Shown here: one piece after another, positions 54,717 through 64,000 of the stretch
How the letters are laid out: every line of letters starts with the position of its first letter
Position numbering within the stretch: position 1 is the first letter of the stretch
Source: Buddleja alternifolia
Taxonomy: Eukaryota > Streptophyta > Magnoliopsida > Lamiales > Scrophulariaceae
NCBI GenBank assembly: GCA_019426215.1
Contig: CM033392.1
Coordinates: forward strand, 34,206,814 to 34,270,813
Length of the DNA stretch: 64,000 nucleotides
Reading direction: 5' to 3'
Made by a program: the position numbers and the translations under genes
Notes under the pieces: model-generated
The model's database searches: none
The model's input: only the letters and a program-made list of their open reading frames with translations
What the model was told of the DNA's origin: nothing

Positions 54717-56409
54717 ATGCCACCTCCCTCCTTCTCCGGCGAGGAGACAGAGCTGGGAGAAAGGAGTAAGAAGAAAGTTAAAAGTTAAAACTAAACCACC
54801 CCAACATGTAGACCATCCCATGGTTGACTCGACTTCATGCAACCCAAAGGATTTGAATATGGATCCCAAAGCGTCTTATATGCAAACCCTTTTAAGGAAG
54901 AACCATTCTTATGCTACTAAGAAACCCCCAATCCCGTTTGAAGAAGAAAATATGATTAACTTGGAGTATATCAATGTAACCCCTCCATCGCAGAAAAAGC
55001 CGGTACTCAAGATGCATCTTGAAGAGAGCTACTACAAATCTCTCCAAAAAGCTTGGACAAAAGCTCTGATACTGCAGATGGATGGGCGATCCCTAAACTT
55101 CGACGTCTTCTCGACAAAAATTGATACTCTATGGCAGCTTAATGGTGATTTTGAGCTTGCCGACCTAGGGTATAACTGCTACGTCCTCCGTCTTAAGGAT
55201 AAGGAGAAAATGGAACATATACTGACGGAAGGGCCTTGGAGAGTGTTCAGTAACTATATCAGCGTCCGAAAATGGTTCGACACCTTTCGAACTTCCACCT
55301 ACAAAGTAACAATAGCGGTGACATGGGTTCGCATACCAGAATTTGCCATTGAACTCTATCAAGCTGAGATTCTATTTGCGATTGGTGAGGGTATTGTCAC
55401 CCTTATTAAAATCGATCATAACACGTACAAATCCTTGAGGGGTCATTTTGCGCGATTTTGTGTCCAAGTTGACCTTGGGAAACCCTTACTGCTGGTTGTT
55501 GAAGTGAATGGAATACGCTATAATATCACTTAAGAAAATCTGCCGGTGATATGTTTCTCGTGTGGAAGAGTGGGTCACCGTAACACTGAGTGTCCAACAC
55601 CCAAAACGCCGGAGAATGAGCCGGAAAACCAAGAAGAAGCATCGGAGATGGAGGTTGGGGATGATACGATGAAAGCGACAGAGGAGGGGCAGCAGGAGAG
55701 GTACGGACCTTGGCTGCAGGTTTCAAAACCAGCCGGCAGACATCAAACCTACAAACATAAGACAAAAGGGATTCCTCCGAACAAATTAACATCTCCTAAT
55801 ACATTTAATGTGTTGTCTGGGGAGGAGAGACATGCAGTTACAAGAGTTGACTCGCCTATAGTGTGTGAAGAGAGTGTTTCCTTAAAAGGGAATTCTGCCC
55901 CTCCTTTTAAAAACCCAAAGAAAAGGATGTTAAATCAGAAAACAAAAACCTTGATAGGTCAACATCAGACCTTGGCACCACAACAGGCTAATACTAGCAC
56001 AACTATGGAAGTTGAGAGTGACATTTCCCACTCACCCCCAAAGCATACTTACACCCAATCTGCTATACCTTTTGACTCAGTCTCCCAACATAATTCCACC
56101 TCCTTCCTTTCTTCACCTTCTGGAGCTAATGCAAAGCCCTCTTTCACTTTGGCAAATGGAGAATTGGACTGCGAAAGATCCAACGAACTTCCACCGACAT
56201 GTGTTTCCGCGAACAGGACCACCAATGTGCCACTTCGAGAAGATGAAACGGCCTCATTATTCCACAGGGATAGCAATGTTAATGAGGTGTGTGAGAGTCA
56301 CAACCATATCACCCCTTTATTGGCAAGTGGAAGCCCGAGCCACGTATCAGGGTCCGGGGACAGACCCTTACAGGAGTTTGGAACTCGACATGTTCTTGAG
56401 CCACGGTGA
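54717..56409 (+). pseudogene. LINE ORF1: DUF4283 protein with CCHC zinc knuckle
   Basis: The likely original ATG is at 54717 (MPPPSFSGEETEL), shifted near 54780 into the frame that continues as KTKPPQHVDHPM. The DUF4283 region spans about 55030-55440 (QKAWTKALILQMDGRSLNF to SLRGHFARFCVQVDL). A TAA at 55531-55533 interrupts the frame just before LPVICFSCGRVGHRNTEC, the CCHC knuckle (55540-55590). A Ser/Pro-rich tail runs to 56409. By family knowledge ORF1p binds LINE RNA. The single stop is the main lesion. Confidence 0.85.
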
Positions 56410-56509
56410 GAGGCTCAGACAGAAGATGGCAGCAAGAGCACTGGCGGCCTGGATGAGGGACTTGGAAGATAGTCGGAGGTTAGTTACTATCGGTATTAAT
56501 AATGTACCT

Positions 56510-59500
56510 ATGAAAGTCCTTACTTGGAATTTTCTTGGGGAAGGTAGTTCTGCGTTTAGGAGTCATTTTCGGGATCTTATGCGGGTTCATAAGCCGGATA
56601 TTGTTCTTATTCTTGAGACCAAAGTCGGAGAGGATCGGGCAGCGAGTATTTCAGAAAATTTGGGTTTTCGAATGTTTGTAAGGCCCCTACAGAAGGACGG
56701 GCAGGGGAATTTGGCTTCTATGGAATGCTGTGAATATTGAAGTTAAGGTTGTTAGTGTTACTAGCCAAGTTATTCATGCGATCATCGGACCGAAAAATGG
56801 GTGCAAGTGGATATGCTCCGGGTGATATGCTAGCCCGGATACCGAAACTCGGGAAGAACTTTGGAGGCATCTTGAGCAGTTTAGTAACCAGAATTCTCTT
56901 CCTTGGCTAGTCTTGGGGGACCTTAATGACGTGGCAGCGTGCCACGAGAAGAGAGGTGGGGCTTTGGCTAATTGTCATCGGGTTACTCGGTTTAATGAGA
57001 TGATTAACTCGTGTGGACTCATTGATTTGGGCTTTCAAGGCCCCCAATTCACTTGGCAAGGTAAGAGGGGTAATGGCATATTGATTCGAGAAAGACTTGA
57101 TCATTCCCTCGCGAACTATGCTTGGCGATTAAAATTTTCGGAAGCTATTGTCAAACATTTACCTCGTACCCATTCCGATCACCACCCAATCATGACATGT
57201 TGTGAGGGAGTTAGGGTTCACGATTCTCGTCACAAAATTTTTAGATTTGAGCTCACATGGCTCACTAACCCTACTTGTGAAGAGGTTGTCAAATCGACTT
57301 GGGAATCCTCCAAGGATACTTTAGATGCACTTAAGAAGCTGCCGACAGCCATTAAAGATTAGAATAGCGGCCGTTTCGGGAATATCTTTGGGAGAAATAA
57401 ACGTACCCTTGCTCGTATCCCCGGGATCCAATGTAGCCTTGCGCTTAAGGAAAACCCCTTCTTACATGCGCTCGAAAAGCAACTTATTCTTGAGTACAAT
57501 GGCACGGTTCGACAAGAGGAACTCTTGTGGTTTCAAAAATCCCGGATCAATTGGCTAGCGTGTGGAGATAATAACACTCGATTTTTCCATGCCTCAACTA
57601 TTGTTCACCATGTCGAAATAGTTTTGATACCCTTAAAGTGAATGGAGTGTGGGAAACAGATCAAAACGTGATTAAGGAGCATGTGTTTGATTTTTTCAAG
57701 AAAGTATTTTCTACCGGGCAGATTGGTGCGAGGCTATCACTTCCGAAGAGTAGCTTCCAGCAACGCCTACCCAATGAGCAACATGCTACGATGTCTTCTC
57801 GACCTAGTAAGGATGAGGTTCTTAAATTTGTTAACTCCCTTGGCCCTTTCAAAGCCCCGAGACCGGATGGTTGTCAAGCCTTTTTCTACCAACGTTTGTG
57901 GCATATTGTTGGGGATTCGACGTTCAAATCTTGTGGAAAAAGCCTTTGAGGAAGGATCGGTTAACTCGGAGATTGGAGACAATTTCATTTGCCTTTTACC
58001 CAAAGTGGATAGCCTAATTGGTATTAACCAATTTCGTCCCATCGCTTTGTGTAATGTGATTTACAAATTGATCGCCAAGACTCTTGTCAAGTCCGTCTCG
58101 AACTACTCTTGTCAAGTCCGTCTCTTTGGCCATGCCAACTCACATTATGCATATAGCTTGGTTACTAAAGAATGTATGTAATTATCTTGTAAAATGAATC
58201 GCACGTTTCTTTGGTCCAAAGATGGAAATTCAAGGAAGATGCATACGGTGAACTGGTCCAAGGTTACTAGGGAGATAAAGAAGGGGGGTCTTGGTATTAA
58301 GGAATATCGCCTTATGAATATGGCTTTACTCGTGAAAGTTGATTGGCGGTTAGTCACTAGGGACAATTCGGTTTGGCGAGACGCTTTGGAAAAGAAATAT
58401 CTTCATGGCATGAGATTCTTGATCATGATCCTAAATCTTACCATTCTCACCAATGGCGGGGTATCGTTTCTAGTATCAAACTTCTCCAAAATCATATTCG
58501 TTGGAAAATTGGTAATGGCGAAAAGGTTTCCTTTTGGTTCGATAGGTGGCTTGGGGGAAATTATCTATCTGATTTAGTTGATGTGGACATTACTCCAAGT
58601 GAGACATCCCTTTTCGTTTCTAATGTACGTGATTCGCAAGGGAGCTGGACTTTTAATTGCATAGATACCCCTCTTAATGATGAAATCAGGGAACGTATAA
58701 AGAGTGTGATTATAGGCATGAATCCTTTAACAGAGGATAGACGGGTTTGGTGCTGGGCTAGTAATAGCATATTTATTGCGGAGCTAGTAATGGAATATTT
58801 ATGAGCAAGTCGGCGTATCATATCCTCTTACATGGTAACTCAGAGGATGAGAGACCTCGTGACGATGGGAAGTGGAGTTGGATTTGGAAATTGAAGGGGC
58901 CCCAAAAAATCAAGAATTTCTTCTGGTTAGTCCAACATTACGGACTGATCACAAATTCAGTTAGATTTCGTTGTCAAATTGCTACGTCGGACAATTGCTC
59001 AAGGTGTGAGCGTGGCGCAGAAACCCCCTTCATGCCTTGTGTGAATGCTCTTTCTCCCAACGACTTTGGGACTTTCTTCTAATGCCTTCGGTCTGGCTGG
59101 AATTTGCCAACATTCCAGCTGGGAATTGGTTACGTATAAACTGTTCGAAGAATTTCAGAAATACCATCTTACCTGATGTCCCATGGCGATGGATCTTTAT
59201 GGTGGGAGTTTGGACTACTTGGAGAGCCCGAAATCGTTTTGTTTTTGAAGGAAAGCATGAGAACATTCAACAACTAGTGCTTTACACAAAAAACATGGCT
59301 TTGGATTTGGTTAAGGCTTTTCCTCCACCTCACCCTAGAAACATAATCCTGGAGAAGGAGGTTACTTGGGAAAAACCATGTAAGGGTTGGCATAAACTTA
59401 ACACTGACGGGAGTGTTTTTGAAACTAAGATGTCGGCGGTAGGTGGGGGTTTATTAAGAGATGATTGTGGTGTTTGGTGTGGTGGGTTCAGTTGCAACTT

Positions 59501-59831
59501 GGGCAATATTACCATTACAGAGGCGGAAATATTAGCCCTTCGGCATGGTCTCTCCTTTGCACGGGATAAGCGCATTGAACGTCTTGAGGTGGAAATTGAC
59601 TCCGAGGTGGTGGTTACTCTTATTAACAAAGGAGATGTTGGGACTCATCCTTTGGGATGCATTATTGAAGATTGTCGTAGATTATTAGGTAAACCTTGGG
59701 TTTGTAGACTTAAGCATATCAAGCGTGAAGGTAACAGTTGTGCCGACGCGCTTGTGAATCTTGGTCAGCGTTTAGATAGGGGAATCCACTTTTGGGATTT
59801 CCCTCCTCTTTGTATTTCGAATATTTCCTAA
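56510..59831 (+). pseudogene. LINE ORF2: endonuclease, RT remnant, zf-RVT, RNase H
   Basis: Endonuclease begins MKVLTWNFLGEGSSAFRSH with the LETK Glu (56510-56740). After a shift, 56913-57362 holds GDLNDV, then RLDHSLAN and SDHHPI. The RT start lies at 57638-58090 (FKAPRPDG, FRPIALCNVIYKLIAKTL). The RT palm with its YADD box is missing: the sequence jumps near 58100-58130 to MPTHIMHI. The thumb (FLWSKDGNSRK, KGGLGIKEY), zf-RVT (WIWKLKGPQKIKNFFWL, CSRCERGAETP) and RNase H (WHKLNTDGS, TEAEILALRHGL, REGNSCADALVNLG) follow in shifting frames. The C-terminal RNase H seen in many plant L1 elements is largely open at 59037-59831. Confidence 0.88.
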
Positions 59832-59895
59832 TAAAATGGGGTGATCGTCATTGCCCCGCGTTGAGACCAAAAGAAAAAAAAGATATATTAAATAT

Positions 59896-60253
59896 ATATA
59901 TATACATAGACTTGGTGAACAAGATAAAATCCCCACCATATCTACACACATATATACACGCCCATATATACACATATATCTCACAGCCTCTATGACTTGG
60001 AACAATATTTAGGATTATCTTCTTTGAGAGCATTCCATATGTTTTCCCTAACCGCCTCCCCTAATCCTATGTAATTCATGGGATCTTTATCTATACTATC
60101 ACTAGTTATAACAATAAAAAAGCATTCTGTAACAGGTTTGATGTAATCTTAATGATAAGAATGACAGAGTGTTAATGTTCAAGCCAACAGATAGCTCGCT
60201 AGGCACATAACACTTTCAGAAAGTCAACTTGGCCCATATATGATGGTGGTAGG
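59896..60253. other. Short gap between the LINE and the next LTR
   Basis: (AT)n-rich at 59890-59980, then the candidate exon listed separately, then about 130 bp of unassigned DNA up to the LTR start at 60254. Confidence 0.5.
59990..60126 (-). CDS. Candidate terminal exon of an unrecognised host gene
   Basis: On the minus strand one frame reads CFFIVITSDSIDKDPMNYIG, then LGEAVRENIWNALKEDNPKY and CSKS before a TAG (59990-59992). The composition is strongly protein-like, and CTGTTACAG just upstream (60127-60135) could be a 3' splice site. Further upstream the frame closes, as expected for an intron. Other exons would lie to the right, beyond the gypsy LTR at 60254. I do not recognise the protein. 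It could also be a captured or dead gene fragment, since it is wedged between a LINE tail and a gypsy LTR. Confidence 0.42.
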
Positions 60254-63058
60254 TGTGATACCCGCATTTTTTTAATGATAAAATACTAATTTGATGACTA
60301 GTACTATCCTCTATTGGAAATTACTTGATCTATATTAGTTATATAACTAATATGTCAACATATTATATTAAACAAGTGGATTGAAATTAGTTTACTAGAT
60401 GATATCTATTAGGGGTTTGAATGCAAATATAATTGTATTAGGGATCATTTAAAAAGGGGAAAGAAGAAGTATTTGAATATTAGTCCCTGTTGAAACTCTA
60501 TATATACCCCTATACATCCATCCTTTTCCTTACAACATCAAGAGGCAATGAAGAGGGGAAATATCAACATTTTCGCACAAGATTTGCAGCACTGGCAATG
60601 TTTGTATATTCAAGTTTTGAGGGATGAAATGTTATCCAAATTGAGTGTTCTTAATCTCAAATTCTTCACAAGACAATGAGGAATGACACTAGGGAATCCG
60701 ATTTTTCTTATCTGCTACCAAAAGTTTCAGAATCGCCCCACACCGTGCGCTAGGCTGTTCAGATTTTGGTTTCCAGAAATATATTCTATTTTCATTTGTG
60801 AAGAAATAGACCTTCCAATGGTCTGATCGGACATGCAAGACCACCCCTTGAAAGCTCATTCAGTGTGGATATCATTAAGGGTAAGTTTTGTTAGAAATCA
60901 TTTAGAAAATATTTCAGTATAGTCAGTCAAATCATCACTGCCAGTAATCTCTAATGAATTCCCGGATCTGTTTTTCGTATTCAATTGCCCATAAATGCCT
61001 TTTACTATGCTCTGATTATACATGCAAAACCATATTTAGAATCTGTATTTGCTGTATATATGTAGAATGGAAAAGTTTGTGGAAAATTAATGAGGAAATA
61101 GTCAGAAATGGGCACCAAAAGATCTATGACAGTGTGCTGTTTTCGTTTCCAGAATGTATCATTCATGTTTCTTTGTTTTGAAATACCCCTTTCCGTGGTT
61201 CTATGGAAAATTCAAGACAACAATTAGACAGCCCTTTGAATATAGGTGTTGATACAGGTAAGTCTTGATAAAATCCATGGTGTAATGTGATCAAAAAGTT
61301 GATTTGATTATAAGGTGCTAGGAGGTGGCTAAATCTGGCCGTTTTGGGATGTTGATTTTGAAGCCCCAACTTACCCTATTTCGGTTAGGTTGTTGAGATT
61401 GAATTTGAATATTAAGAAATATTAGTTATTTGGGAATCTATATATATATTAAGTTAGTTATTTATTGAAATGTTAGAGAGTCGAACAAAGGATAATGGCG
61501 GAGACGCTCGCCATTTGAAGGAGGCACACGGTGAAGCAATTTGTTGCAATCTTGTTCACGTATGAACAATGGAGGTTTTCAGCTTCTTTTATCCGAGCTA
61601 TACATATTCCTAAAGATGGGTGAGTGTTGGGTAAGTTGTCTTAGCATTAACTTTTGTGTTATTTCCAATTAAGTGTGTATCATAGTGGGAATTAGAATTC
61701 TGATAACATGATTACGTAAGTGTAGTAGTGATTATGTTCTTATTTGAAATTTGTTCATTCTCTACAACAGTATTTGAGGAAACACAATTTGACGAGTTGG
61801 TAAAGTTGGATATTCGGTCAGTGATGATTCTGATTAGCATGGAAGTGTTCCGTGAGTTGCCTCGGAAAACTATATTTATATGTCTTTGAAAATTGGATGG
61901 AAGTTTTACTACGTCCTGTATATATTTATATGCAATTTGTCCTGGCTTTACCGTTATCAAATAAATGAGTTTCAATGTTTTTCAAATAATATCAAAAGTA
62001 CCTTTTCTAAACCATTGCATTGTACATTTTTCCATACTCCTGAATCATTTTAAATGCATCTTTTGGAAAAAAATGATTTCCAAGAAGGTATATCCTCAAC
62101 ACACATTTGACACTTTTCACTAAAATTGACAAATTATTGTCTAATGAGCCAAAAGGACAGTATTGCATCAAATGTGAAATTATGTGATTGCATATTGTAT
62201 ATGGTTGAGTGTCAGGCCCACGTGTCAGGCGTGGATGGGGCTAGGGTTTGGCTGGACAGGCACGGGCGTTCGGTCTTAAAACGGTTCCCGCTATCCACGG
62301 CCAAATACAACACCCAAAAATGGAGTGTTCTGAGAGAGAGTGGGTTGTAGGAATTGAATTGTGGTATTCCCGGGATATGACCAAATGGGCTTTGCTATCC
62401 CAAGTGGGGAGGCACAAGGTGATCGCTTTTAAGCTGATTGTTTAGGGAGGACAGGAAAGAAGCAGCGGGACCTAAAGTTTTATGAGCAAAGTCATCGGAC
62501 GCGATGCTACTGCTAACATGACCCCCTACTGCTTAAATGTGAAATGTAAAGTTTACCGTAACGGCCTATTGACTGAATGCATATACTAATGTTAATACTA
62601 AATTTTTGTTGTCATATCTCCTATTGCTTAACTGCTATCATGAATGCAAAGGTCATTTTAACTATTTCAATGATTTTCTGGAAAATAAAAAGTATTATTG
62701 ATTTCACCTCATTAACTTATGGTTTTGCGTCCAAAAACTATTTTAAGCACCTTTCACACGAACACTGACGCTCACTAAGCCTTTGCTTACATATTCCACT
62801 TTCTTCCATCCAGTTAGAGGTGAGTTGACAATGAGACTGGCTTGGAGGATCATGAGTGTAGACCTGGACAATCCTAGAGGTGAGTATTGCAGATTGAGCT
62901 ATGAATAGTAAGTTACTTAATATGTTTGTTTGACGTTAGGGTCGTGAGCCTACTAGATAAATTGTCGAAGTGTGTCAGATTTTGGATTGGCCTACTTAAT
63001 GGAAAGGTTCACACTTTTAGTTTGGGCCCCTTTGAGATCTAAAAATTGGGGCGTGATA
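60254..63058 (+). mobile_element. Probable Ty3/gypsy (chromovirus-like) 5' LTR
   Basis: It starts TGTGATACCCGCATTTT and ends TTGGGGCGTGATA, immediately before a degenerate Met-tRNA primer-binding site. Starts such as TGT-ATACCC-GCATTTT and ends GGGGCGTGACA are typical of Tekay/Del-type LTRs (family knowledge). The final CA is TA here, a C-to-T change. CTATATATACCCC near 60500 is a likely TATA box. Only one LTR lies in the window, so the pair is unverified. Confidence 0.62.
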
Positions 63059-63061
63059 AAG

Positions 63062-63072
63062 TGGTATTAGAT
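63062..63072 (+). promoter_or_regulatory. Degenerate Met-tRNA primer-binding site
   Basis: TGGTATTAGAT corresponds to TGGTATCAGAG with a C-to-T change and a last-base change, three bases after the LTR end. Confidence 0.6.
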
Positions 63073-64000
63073 CTTGGGCTAATGCCTGACCAACACCGGG
63101 ATAAGATCTTTGGACTGTGGAGAGTAATGAATTCTAAGTTAAGCTAATGATATTGAGGGATGAATATTGATAAGATATTAGTTCGGTGATGTGGAATTGT
63201 GGCAAACGCTTTGGATGCATTCGATATGTGTTTCCGCTAAGCTGAGATGAGTCCATTTATCACTCTTCTCCATAAACCTTTGCAAATCCATTTCCAATGA
63301 TTATCTTTTTGAATCCACTGATCTTTCAGCTTTCTGTAAGACTTATCTTTCCTCTTATGTCTTCAAGCTCATCTAAGTAATTACTTCTTCATTGAGTATT
63401 GAGATGATAATATTTTGCATTCGGGTCCTTCTATGGCATATAACATGTCTATTTTCTAATAGAATTATTTATTCATATTCTAATTCATATATTGAATCAC
63501 ATTTTCGTGCCGTCCTTTTCAGTTCTTTAATTTCTTTTATTAAAGCAGAAATTTGCATCTTCTATATACTGTCCATTCTATTCTATGTATTTGAGATTGC
63601 TTGTAACCACTTTTGGCCAATATATTGTTCGTTGATTCGCTGTATGATTCCATGGGATGCTTATAATTTTTCTTCATGTTATAAGCCCATTCCTCTTAAA
63701 ATAGCCTTTGAAGACTTTCACATCCTCTCCTTCTTGAATCAATTGTTGAGTAATCAAATTATTCTTTCTAATCTATTGTTCTTTATTACCTATATTAATT
63801 TTGTACCTAATTCCTGTCAAACTATTGAAATTAATCCCAAGTTCCTTCATCATTTGCATTAGTTATCTCTTCAATTTATTTTATTCTATGTTGAAAAACT
63901 TTACCCTTATTTTCAAGTGTCAGTCCTTGTCGACAACCCAATTGTAAACACCCCTAACCTTTTGTATTGTTGAAAACATTGGTGCTAGCTAGAACGAATA
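63073..64000 (+). other. Interior of the putative gypsy element
   Basis: A/T-rich, no recognisable gag. An open frame at 63392-63862 encodes a Phe/Ile/Ser-rich product with no domain and is probably chance. A possible new LTR start, TGTAAACACCCC, occurs near 63943. Confidence 0.35.

Larger units (their letters stand above)
54420..59895 (+). mobile_element. L1-type LINE, decayed
   Basis: The order is 5' UTR-like sequence, ORF1 (DUF4283 and CCHC knuckle), ORF2 (APE endonuclease, RT, zf-RVT, RNase H) and an A-rich tail (AAAAGAAAAAAAAGATAT) near 59869-59887. The RT core is deleted and frames are broken. I could not confirm a target duplication because both ends lie in ATATAT-rich DNA. Confidence 0.88.

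Noticed and set aside
54420..59895. A target-site duplication for the LINE in ATATAT at both ends
   Set aside because: Both ends lie in (AT)n tracts, so any match is uninformative.
63392..63862. 156-aa open frame
   Set aside because: Ile/Phe/Ser-rich translation of AT-rich DNA with no recognisable motif. It is in the place of gypsy gag but does not resemble gag.

Overview
This is nuclear DNA of a flowering plant, probably a eudicot. It is a transposable-element (TE) rich, gene-poor stretch. The evidence is the element types (Ty1/copia Sirevirus, Ty3/gypsy, CACTA and L1-type LINE), the initiator-Met-tRNA primer-binding sites and one plant CLE peptide gene. Only one intact host gene is recognisable: a CLE peptide precursor on the minus strand at 16321-16578. 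A possible last exon of an unrecognised gene lies at 59990-60126 (minus).

Layout. 1-15031: a forward SIRE-type (Sirevirus) copia element with gag, pol, a long pol-distal accessory ORF and a 1.54 kb LTR at 12020-13564. Bases 1-1590 repeat 13411-15000 at a constant offset of 13,410 bp, so the window starts inside the left copy of a tandem duplication. The breakpoint (1590/1591) joins sequence flanking the element to the interior of gag. The duplicated flank holds a CACTA terminus with subterminal repeats, a large palindrome and a piece of an unrelated copia LTR. 15032-19049: a low-copy island carrying the CLE gene. 19055-41909: one old non-autonomous gypsy-like element with 5-bp target duplication GAAGG, split by a complete reverse-oriented SIRE element (20758-34827) and by a solo LTR (39697-41416). 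Without these inserts it is about 7.05 kb. 41915-44112: TE-relic intergenic DNA with a G-rich simple repeat. 44113-54419: a third, scrambled SIRE copy. Both of its ends are in reverse orientation, but the gag-pol core between them runs forward. It was hit by two more solo LTRs, and it creates a large RT-RNase H inverted repeat. 54420-59895: a decayed L1-type LINE. 60254-64000: a probable gypsy 5' LTR, its primer-binding site and the start of its interior.

No operon-like cooperation exists here; the interactions are nesting and decay. The three SIRE copies inform each other. They share a Gag with a coiled coil, a zinc knuckle and a Tyr-rich tail, a UAG codon (or its mutated equivalent) between gag and pol, a polypurine-like tract just after pol, and a large accessory ORF beginning MAPK in the two copies that keep its 5' end. 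The forward copy is best preserved (YVDD and DD35E intact, a few frameshifts); the nested copy is dead (YIND, broken zinc knuckle, many stops). The most unusual observations are the exact tandem duplication, the inverted centre of a palindrome between its two copies, the recurrent AAGCG/AGCGY motif throughout the SIRE family, and the exact 56-bp array in the gypsy element. All coordinates and comparisons were made by eye.
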